This document shows, one piece after another, positions 1 through 5,160 of a stretch of 5,160 bases of DNA; position 1 is the stretch's first letter; each line of letters starts with the position of its first letter. This DNA comes from an uncultured Pirellulaceae bacterium (GTDB taxonomy: Bacteria; Planctomycetota; Planctomycetia; Pirellulales; Pirellulaceae): positions 1 to 5,160 of the forward strand of contig CAMYKF010000176.1 in the NCBI GenBank assembly GCA_947258905.1. Direction: 5' to 3'. A model generated the notes under the pieces. It was not told the DNA's origin, did not search any database, and saw only the letters and a program-made list of their open reading frames with translations. The translations under genes and the position numbers were made by a program.

Positions 1-33
1 GCGTGCATCCGATCGCTGCTCCAGCCAACCCAT
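1..33 (-). CDS. Possible N-terminus of a gene leaving the left edge
   Basis: On the minus strand an ATG at 33-31 opens a frame that stays open to the window edge, reading MGWLEQRSDAR (11 codons). It lies 83 bases downstream of the sixA stop codon in the same direction, so the two could be cotranscribed. No Shine-Dalgarno sequence is visible before the ATG, but most genes in this window lack one as well. A tandem TTGACCTGC repeat lies just upstream. Eleven codons are too few to recognise a family or to prove coding. The alternative is that this is simply intergenic sequence. Confidence 0.25.
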   Translation of the reverse strand, partial: MGWLEQRSDAR

Positions 34-39
34 ACTTGC

Positions 40-69
40 AATCGCAGGTCAATTCCAATTGCAGGTCAA
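40..69 (-). repeat. Two-copy 13-base direct repeat, 17-base period
   Basis: Read on the minus strand, TTGACCTGCAATT (69-57) is followed by TTGACCTGCGATT (52-40): 12 of 13 bases are identical and the copies start 17 bases apart. The repeat sits between the end of sixA and the possible gene start at 33. TTGACC resembles a bacterial -35 box, but no matching -10 box is seen at the usual spacing from either copy. A paired protein-binding site or a chance duplication are both possible. Confidence 0.45.
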
Positions 70-116
70 GTCTCTCGTAAGTTTGCTGCGACGCGGTGCC
101 CTGTCCGTCTGCTGGT

Positions 117-611
117 TCACAGGACTTCCCTGGGTCTCCACACATCCAGCAATTCGGCAGTCGAGTGGTCATTTAGCTGCGTCCACTGAAATTCCGGATC
201 GAATCCGAGGACTGCGATCGCGGCGGTCGGCAAGGTCTCGTACTGTCCGCTTAACTGCCACGTCCAGACTTCAGAGCCCGGATTGTGTGACACGACCATC
301 AACCGCGAGTATTGGTCGCCGTATGTGGAGACCGCTTCAAGATAGTCGTCGGGGCCGGCGTGGTAGAGTTGCCGGGCTGTCTGAATCTCGATCTCACCGC
401 CGCAACCCTCGACAAACAGCCTGGCAGTTTGCAGAGCGCGTTTGGCAGTTGACGAAAGGATTAAATCCGGCAGACATTCGTGTTGTGCAACATATTGGCC
501 CATCCGCGGCGCATTGTCCTTGCCACGCGGATTGAGCGGTCGATCGTGATCGGCCAGTGATTCGTCTTTCCAGCTGGACTTGGCATGTCGCATGATCAGG
601 AGTTGTTTCAT
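117..611 (-). CDS. sixA: SixA-type phosphohistidine phosphatase (histidine phosphatase superfamily)
   Basis: This 164-residue protein belongs to the histidine phosphatase (phosphoglycerate mutase-like) superfamily, in the short SixA/COG2062 branch. The signature is at the N-terminus: MRHAKSSW at residues 7-14, with R8 and H9, the histidine that is transiently phosphorylated in this family. DRPLNPRG follows at 23-30, then the LSSTAKRALQTA block at 52-63 supplying R58, and the second catalytic histidine H109 in VVSHNPG (106-112). The length is typical of SixA, and no signal peptide or membrane segment is seen, so it should be cytoplasmic. E. coli SixA removes phosphate from histidine in phosphotransfer proteins; the target here cannot be read from the sequence. 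The ATG at 611 is chosen because the catalytic motif begins within a few residues of it; no clear Shine-Dalgarno is present. The gene is divergent from the oxidase-moa cluster and has no evident functional link to it. Confidence 0.88.
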   Translation of the reverse strand: MKQLLIMRHAKSSWKDESLADHDRPLNPRGKDNAPRMGQYVAQHECLPDLILSSTAKRALQTARLFVEGCGGEIEIQTARQLYHAGPDDYLEAVSTYGDQYSRLMVVSHNPGSEVWTWQLSGQYETLPTAAIAVLGFDPEFQWTQLNDHSTAELLDVWRPREVL

Positions 612-710
612 CAGTATGCCCAGGGTTTGGCGGGGTGACAGGTGGTCCTTGACGGCTCCGGGTAATACGGCAATTTCAAAATGAATTCGGGCAGAATCGC
701 CGATATCGCC

Positions 711-736
711 TTCTCACATGGTTGAACTAGTGAGAA
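711..736. promoter_or_regulatory. Perfect inverted repeat in the divergent intergenic region; candidate operator
   Basis: TTCTCAC (711-717) and GTGAGAA (730-736) are exact reverse complements separated by 12 bases. The spacer contains GTTGAAC (721-727), itself a GTT/AAC near-palindrome with almost the same centre. The element ends 45 bases before the oxidase ATG, inside the 612-781 gap between sixA and the oxidase, a usual place for a dimeric repressor or activator site. I do not recognise the regulator, and I see no convincing -35/-10 pair beside it. Seven-base arms can arise by chance. Confidence 0.4.
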
Positions 737-781
737 AATAATGGTTTGTGAACAGCTATCCAACCGGTCTTTCCTTACCGC

Positions 782-3766
782 ATGAACCCGGAACGCGCGC
801 GAATTCAGGCCGACCTGCGAGGACTCATCGAGGGGGAGGTGCTCTGTGATGATTTGTTTTTACAAATGTATGCCACAGATGCCAGTATCCTGCAGATGCA
901 ACCAATGGGGGTCGTGCGTCCCCGCTCGATCGATGACGTGGTGGCGATCGTGCAGTATGCGGCGGAAAACCACTTGCCAGTGCACGCCCGGGGCAGCGGT
1001 TCCAATGTTGTCGGAGCGGCTCTGGGCAAAGGACTGATCATCGATTTTTCGGTGCATCTGCGTCGCATCACCAGCGATGGCGATGATCAGGTGCGGGTCC
1101 AGCCTGGCGTGGTCCTGGCGAATCTGAACCGCTTGCTGGCCAAGCGGGACATGATGTTCGGGCCGGACCCGGCAAAACGCAGCGTGACCACCATGGGCGG
1201 CGTGATTTCCATGGATGCCACTGGCAGCCACTGGATGAAATATGGTTCGCCACGCCAAAAGATCCGAAAGTTGCAGGCCGTACTGGCCGATGGCAGTCTG
1301 GTGGAACTCGGCGCCCAGGCCGGCTCCTTTCCAGCGGCCCGCCGAATCGCCGATCAGGTGGAATTGATTTTGGCCCGCCGTCAGCAGTTGATCACGGAGT
1401 TGCTGCCCGACACCCGCACCAATCACGCTGGATACAACCTGACGAACCTGACGCGGGAAGGTCGTCTGGACCTGACCCAGCTGGTGGCAGGCAGTGAGGG
1501 CACACTGGCCCTGATCACCGAAGCGACGCTCGAGATTCAGCCACGCCCCCAGCATCGCGGAGCCGTGTTGCTGTTTTTCGATCAGCTGCAAGTGGCCGCC
1601 AACGCTGCGCTGGAAGTGCTGGATAGCGATGTTGCCGCCTGCGATTTGCTGGATCGCCGACTGCTTTCGCTGGCTCGAACGGTCGATCGGCGTTTCGAAA
1701 AACTGATTCCTGCCGAGGCCGAAGCCATGGTGCTGGTCGAGTTGCAGGATGACGATGCCAGGGACTTGCGACTGAACGTGCAAAACCTGGCAGATCGCAT
1801 GACACGAAAACGACGTCTGGCGTTTGATGCCCGCACCACGTGTACGGACGAGGAGCGCGATTTGTACTGGCGGATCGTGCGTCGCGGCATTCCCATTCAA
1901 TTTGGCATAAAAGGCGATCGTCAGCCCCTGCCCTTCGTCGAGGACATCGCACTGGCTCCGCAGTTGATTCCCGACTTTCTGGCGGACGTGTACGCCATTT
2001 TGAACGAGTGCGAGGTCACCGCATGTTTGTTCGCTCATATGGGTCAGGGCGTTATCCACCTGCGTCCGCAATTGAATCTGACCGATGAGGCAGACGTGGC
2101 ACTCATGCGCGAGATATCCAACAAGTTGTATACGCGTGTGATCGAATTGCGTGGCAGTATCAGTGGTTCACGCGGTGACGGGATCATTCGCACCGGATAC
2201 CTGCGTCGGCAATACGGACGACTTTACGACGTATTTGGCGAAATCAAGCGGGAGTTCGACCCGCAGAATATTCTCAATCCCGGCAAGATCGTGGATTCAC
2301 CACCGCTGGATCCGATGACCTTGTTACGCACTTCGGTTCCCGCCAGCAGTCCGGTGAAGGACGATCCGGCAACCACCAATGGCAATGTCAAACGCCGTTC
2401 GGGAAAATCCGGCGATGGCAAATTGACGGTTTTGCAGCCGCAACTGGATTGGCAGTTGGACGAGTTGGCCACTACGGCGCGGGATTGCAATGGCTGTGCC
2501 CGCTGCCGCACGGCATCCCCGCAGGAACGGATGTGTCCGATATTCCGACTGGCTCCGCGCGAAGAAGCCGCCCCGCGCAGCAAGGCCAATTTGATGCGAA
2601 ACCTGATCAGTGGCGAGATCGATCATCAGCAGCTTAATACTGCCGAACTCAAGGCGATTGCCGACTTGTGCGTCAACTGCCACCAGTGCCGTCTGGAATG
2701 CCCGGCCGGCGTGGACATTCCCAAATTGATGATCGAAGCCAAGGCCCAGCACGTTGCGGTCAACGGCTTGCGCATGTCGGAATGGCTGTTAACCCGACTG
2801 GATTTGCTGTATCGCGTCGCCAGTCGCGTGCCGCTGTTGACCAACTGGATCATTCAGAACCGCACGATGCGCTGGATGGTGGATCGCATGTTTGGCGTTG
2901 CCGAATCACGCAAGCTGCCGCGGTTTTCCAATCGGTCATTTCTCAAATGGGCAGCGCGAAATCGCCTGACCCAGTCATCCAAAAAGCGGCAGGACCGCAA
3001 GGTCCTGTATTTCGTCGATGCTTACGCCAACTGGAATGACATTGAATTGGGCCAGGCGACCTGTGCGGTGCTCAAGCACAACGGTTTCGAAGTGTTTGTG
3101 CCGCCCAACCAGCAGATTTCCGCGATGTCCATGATTTCGGCCGGTGTCATCGACCGGGCCAGGAAGATTGCCGCGCGGAACGTCGAGATGCTTGCCGAGG
3201 GTGTGCGGCAAGGCTGCCACATCGTGACTACCGAACCGTCAGCGGCCCTGGCCCTGAAGCATGAGTATCTGCATTTTCTTTCCGATGCCGACGCTCAAAT
3301 GGTGGCCGATAACTGCAGCGACATCAGCAATTTTCTCTGGCAACTGCATTTGACCGGTAATCTGGAGCTGGATTTCAGTCCACTGAATTACAGCCTCGCT
3401 TACCATTTGCCTTGTCATCAACGGGCCTTGGGGCCTGTCGTCGCGGGTAAGAAGTTGCTGGACTTGATCCCCGGTTTGCAAGTGGAAAGAATCGAACACG
3501 GGTGTTCGGGCATGGCCGGTATTTACGGTCTTATCCGGCCCAATTACCGACGCAGTTTGCGGGCCGGACTTGGGCTGATCTCGGCAGTGCGGGCGCCACA
3601 CGTCGTGGCCGGGGTTACCGAGTGCAGCACCTGCAAGATCCAGATGGAACAGGGCACGGCCAAACCGACGGTGCATCCCGTGAAAATCCTCGCCCTGGCG
3701 TATGGATTGATGCCTGAACTGGAAGACCTTTTTGAGCGCCGCAGCCAGCCGCTGGTGGTATCATGA
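782..3766 (+). CDS. Fused FAD-linked oxidase / [4Fe-4S] ferredoxin / GlpC-like CCG-domain oxidoreductase
   Basis: This 994-residue protein joins three modules that are separate subunits in systems such as glycolate oxidase GlcD/GlcF. Residues about 20-260 are the FAD-binding (PCMH) domain, with RGSGSNVVGAALGKG at 70-84 and GPDPAKRS from 127. Residues about 260-510 are the oxidase C-terminal domain, with HMGQGVIH (419-426) and LNPGK (498-502). A polar linker (about 515-550) leads to two [4Fe-4S] motifs: C569, C572, C575, C585 and C630, C633, C636, C640, each ending in CP. The GlpC-like part follows; its second CCG region keeps C878 (YHLPC), C908 (GCSGMAG) and C948/C951 (ECSTC). By analogy it oxidises a 2-hydroxyacid-like substrate and passes electrons from FAD through the clusters to a quinone or other carrier. 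The substrate is unknown: the usual GEHGDG motif reads GSRGDG here (462-467). There is no signal peptide. The ATG has no Shine-Dalgarno, but the conserved domain starts soon after it. The stop overlaps the moaD start. Confidence 0.9.
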   Translation: MNPERARIQADLRGLIEGEVLCDDLFLQMYATDASILQMQPMGVVRPRSIDDVVAIVQYAAENHLPVHARGSGSNVVGAALGKGLIIDFSVHLRRITSDGDDQVRVQPGVVLANLNRLLAKRDMMFGPDPAKRSVTTMGGVISMDATGSHWMKYGSPRQKIRKLQAVLADGSLVELGAQAGSFPAARRIADQVELILARRQQLITELLPDTRTNHAGYNLTNLTREGRLDLTQLVAGSEGTLALITEATLEIQPRPQHRGAVLLFFDQLQVAANAALEVLDSDVAACDLLDRRLLSLARTVDRRFEKLIPAEAEAMVLVELQDDDARDLRLNVQNLADRMTRKRRLAFDARTTCTDEERDLYWRIVRRGIPIQFGIKGDRQPLPFVEDIALAPQLIPDFLADVYAILNECEVTACLFAHMGQGVIHLRPQLNLTDEADVALMREISNKLYTRVIELRGSISGSRGDGIIRTGYLRRQYGRLYDVFGEIKREFDPQNILNPGKIVDSPPLDPMTLLRTSVPASSPVKDDPATTNGNVKRRSGKSGDGKLTVLQPQLDWQLDELATTARDCNGCARCRTASPQERMCPIFRLAPREEAAPRSKANLMRNLISGEIDHQQLNTAELKAIADLCVNCHQCRLECPAGVDIPKLMIEAKAQHVAVNGLRMSEWLLTRLDLLYRVASRVPLLTNWIIQNRTMRWMVDRMFGVAESRKLPRFSNRSFLKWAARNRLTQSSKKRQDRKVLYFVDAYANWNDIELGQATCAVLKHNGFEVFVPPNQQISAMSMISAGVIDRARKIAARNVEMLAEGVRQGCHIVTTEPSAALALKHEYLHFLSDADAQMVADNCSDISNFLWQLHLTGNLELDFSPLNYSLAYHLPCHQRALGPVVAGKKLLDLIPGLQVERIEHGCSGMAGIYGLIRPNYRRSLRAGLGLISAVRAPHVVAGVTECSTCKIQMEQGTAKPTVHPVKILALAYGLMPELEDLFERRSQPLVVS

Positions 3767-4011
3767 TCGATATCAATGTCGTATTGTTCGCACGGGCCCG
3801 GGAACTGGCTGGAGCTGATTCGATCAAGTTGACGCTTGACGACCCTGCTACGGTGGGCGATCTCAAGGCAGCCCTGTTGCAACAATACCCGGACCTCTCC
3901 ACCCTGTTGCCGCATTGCACCATGGCCGTCGATCACGAATACTCGGACGACGATACGGCGCTGAGCAGCGGCTGCGAAGTCGGCTGCATTCCCCCGGTCA
4001 GCGGTGGCTGA
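3763..4011 (+). CDS. moaD: MoaD, molybdopterin synthase sulfur-carrier (small) subunit
   Basis: This 82-residue protein is a ubiquitin-fold sulfur carrier of the MoaD/ThiS family, at the usual MoaD length. The N-terminal strand with LFARARELAG (residues 8-17) is typical, and the C-terminus is IPPVSGG. The terminal Gly-Gly is adenylated and then thiocarboxylated in this family, and inserts into the MoaE active site to donate the dithiolene sulfurs of molybdopterin. The activating enzyme (MoeB) is not in the window. The ATG overlaps the oxidase stop as ATGA, with GGTGG four bases before it as a weak ribosome site, so translation is probably coupled to the oxidase. ThiS is the main alternative, but the IPPVSGG ending and the moaE neighbour favour MoaD. 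Confidence 0.93.
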   Translation: MIDINVVLFARARELAGADSIKLTLDDPATVGDLKAALLQQYPDLSTLLPHCTMAVDHEYSDDDTALSSGCEVGCIPPVSGG

Positions 4012-4053
4012 CTTCGACCAAAACGGATTTCCCTAACCAATACTGCCCGATTG

Positions 4054-4479
4054 ATGATTCAGATTACTCGTGAGCCGATCGACTCGACCGCCGCGTTGCA
4101 ACAGGTGGCTGACCCGGACTGCGGAGCCAACCTTATGTTCCTGGGTACCACCCGCCGCTGGACGGGCGAAACGGAAACGCTGGAACTGAATTACGAATGT
4201 TACCAGGAGATGGCAGAGAAGGAATTGCACAAGCTGTGCACCGAGGCCCGCCAGCGCTGGGATCTGCGTGGATTGTGCGTCGTGCACCGAATTGGCAATG
4301 TGCCGGTGGGTCAGGCCAGTCTGGCAGTGGCGGTCAGCAGCCCGCATCGCGGCGTAGCATTTGATGCCGCCCAATGGCTGATTGATACCCTGAAACAAGT
4401 AGTGCCCATCTGGAAACAGGAAGTCACCCGGCAGGGCGAGACGAGATGGGTGCACCCCGGCAGCGAGGTGAACCGATGA
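4054..4479 (+). CDS. moaE: MoaE, molybdopterin synthase catalytic (large) subunit
   Basis: This 141-residue protein is the catalytic subunit that, as a heterotetramer with MoaD, converts precursor Z (cyclic pyranopterin monophosphate) to molybdopterin. Family hallmarks are the ITREPID start (residues 3-9), the MAEKEL block in the middle, VVHRIGNVPVGQAS, the AVSSPHR segment, and the active-site stretch LKQVVPIWKQE. The last contains K114 and K121, spaced seven apart like K119 and K126 of E. coli MoaE, so catalysis should be intact. A TTG at 4051 directly precedes the ATG at 4054; I take the ATG because it gives the usual N-terminus and neither codon has a Shine-Dalgarno. It lies 42 bases after moaD with no terminator between, and its stop overlaps the moaA start. 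Confidence 0.94.
   Translation: MIQITREPIDSTAALQQVADPDCGANLMFLGTTRRWTGETETLELNYECYQEMAEKELHKLCTEARQRWDLRGLCVVHRIGNVPVGQASLAVAVSSPHRGVAFDAAQWLIDTLKQVVPIWKQEVTRQGETRWVHPGSEVNR
4465..4470 (+). promoter_or_regulatory. Shine-Dalgarno sequence for moaA
   Basis: GAGGTG lies five bases before the ATG at 4476, inside the 3' end of moaE. It is the only strong ribosome-binding site I see before a gene in this window, and it supports the moaA start that overlaps the moaE stop as ATGA. Confidence 0.65.
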
Positions 4480-5160
4480 AACTGCTGGACCGTTTTGGGC
4501 GCGAACATACGGCGTTGCGGATCAGTGTCACGGATCGCTGCAACGTCCGCTGCTTCTACTGCATGCCGTCAGAAAACATCGAGTTTCTGCCACGGCCCGA
4601 GATTCTCACCTTTGAGGAACTGGCCCGTGTAACCGCTGTTTTTGCCCGCCTCGGGATCACCAAATTGCGACTGACCGGCGGTGAGCCGCTGGTGCGCAAA
4701 GACCTGCCCCAGCTGATCAGCCAGTTGCGGCGAATTCAGGGTATCGAGGAAATCGCGCTCACGACCAACGCGATTCTGCTGGCGGATCGGGCAGCCGCAT
4801 TGCGTGACGCAGGGCTGGATCGCATCAACATCAGTCTGGATACGCTGGATCGTGAACATTTTGCCTCGATCACACGCCGCGACGAGCTGGATCGGGTATT
4901 ACAGGGGATCGACGCGGCACAGGCTGCCGGTTTCACTGGCATGCGCATCAATGCCGTGGCAGTGCGGGGCATGATCGAATCGCAGATCGTGCCATTGACC
5001 AGGTTTGCGGTCGAGCGTGGCCTTAATCTGCGTTTTATCGAGTTCATGCCGCTGAATTCCAGCGGCCAATGGACCAGCGATGACGTCCTCAGCGGAAGTG
5101 AGATCCGTCGATTGCTGGAAAACGAATTCGGAAAACTCAATCCGGCGACTCGCAATGACC
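4476..5160 (+). CDS. moaA: MoaA, GTP 3',8-cyclase (radical SAM), truncated by the window edge
   Basis: The first 228 codons of MoaA are present; the family is usually about 330 residues, so roughly the last third is missing. MoaA uses S-adenosylmethionine radical chemistry to convert GTP to 3',8-cyclo-GTP, the first step of molybdenum cofactor synthesis, with MoaC completing the ring rearrangement. The radical SAM cluster motif CNVRCFYC supplies C22, C26 and C29. TGGEP (67-71) is the S-adenosylmethionine-binding motif, NISLDTLD begins at 118, and the FIEFMPL block lies near 189-195. The second, C-terminal cysteine triad that binds the GTP-side cluster would lie beyond the edge and cannot be checked. 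The start is set by a GAGGTG ribosome site and an ATGA overlap with moaE. The frame is uninterrupted, so this is a cut gene and not a pseudogene. Confidence 0.95.
   Translation, partial: MKLLDRFGREHTALRISVTDRCNVRCFYCMPSENIEFLPRPEILTFEELARVTAVFARLGITKLRLTGGEPLVRKDLPQLISQLRRIQGIEEIALTTNAILLADRAAALRDAGLDRINISLDTLDREHFASITRRDELDRVLQGIDAAQAAGFTGMRINAVAVRGMIESQIVPLTRFAVERGLNLRFIEFMPLNSSGQWTSDDVLSGSEIRRLLENEFGKLNPATRND

Noticed and set aside
212..219. GCGATCGC, the cyanobacterial HIP1 octamer
   Set aside because: I noticed this copy only and no repeated occurrence, so it does not indicate a cyanobacterial genome.
59..535. 158-codon plus-strand open frame antisense to sixA
   Set aside because: The minus strand encodes a complete phosphatase with both catalytic histidines; the plus frame is Arg/Ser-rich with no recognisable domain.
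711..736. Reading the inverted repeat as a rho-independent terminator
   Set aside because: The stem is short and not GC-rich, the loop is 12 bases, no T-run follows on either strand, and it lies between divergent gene starts.
722..744. TTGAAC and AAAATAAT as a sigma-70 promoter for the oxidase
   Set aside because: The only -10-like sequence lies about 11 bases after TTGAAC, too close for a normal spacer, and nothing suitable is found at 16-18 bases.
860..2071. Long 403-codon open frame on the minus strand inside the oxidase gene
   Set aside because: It lies wholly antisense to strongly conserved oxidase domains, matches no family I know, and such shadows are common in GC-rich codon-biased genes.
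4051..4053. TTG as the moaE start codon
   Set aside because: An ATG follows at once at 4054 and gives the usual MoaE N-terminus; TTG would add just one residue with no ribosome site to favour it.

Overview
The window is ordinary, densely coded bacterial chromosome of moderately high GC. It holds one gene on the minus strand at the left, a divergent intergenic gap of 170 bases, and a rightward cluster of four genes that runs off the right edge. The style of the large oxidase, the general lack of Shine-Dalgarno sequences, and the wording of conserved blocks (for example GSHWMKYG, TECSTC) remind me of Planctomycetes, perhaps the Pirellulaceae. This is an impression from memory and not a database result.

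Layout. Positions 1-116 hold no complete gene. There is a two-copy 13-base direct repeat (40-69) and an ATG on the minus strand at 33 that may begin a gene leaving the left edge. Positions 117-611 (minus) encode a SixA-type phosphohistidine phosphatase. Positions 612-781 separate this gene from the rightward cluster and contain a perfect 7-base inverted repeat with a 12-base spacer (711-736), a possible operator. Positions 782-3766 encode a 994-residue fusion of a GlcD/Dld-type FAD-linked oxidase, a twin [4Fe-4S] ferredoxin-like module and a C-terminal GlpC-like cysteine-rich (CCG) region. Then follow moaD (3763-4011), moaE (4054-4479) and moaA (4476 to the edge, incomplete).

How the genes fit together. 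MoaA starts molybdenum cofactor synthesis by rearranging GTP (with MoaC, not in the window). MoaD and MoaE form molybdopterin synthase, which puts the two dithiolene sulfurs into the pterin. The moaE/moaA and oxidase/moaD junctions are both ATGA four-base overlaps, so the oxidase is probably cotranscribed and translationally coupled with the cofactor genes. The oxidase itself has the marks of a flavin and iron-sulfur enzyme and shows no molybdenum-binding domain, so the reason for the linkage is unclear.

I see no CRISPR array, transposon, phage gene, tRNA or rRNA. The most interesting points are the altered metal/active-site motifs in the oxidase, its coupling to moaD, and two short repeat structures in the non-coding stretches. 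None of these amounts to clear evidence for a new system.
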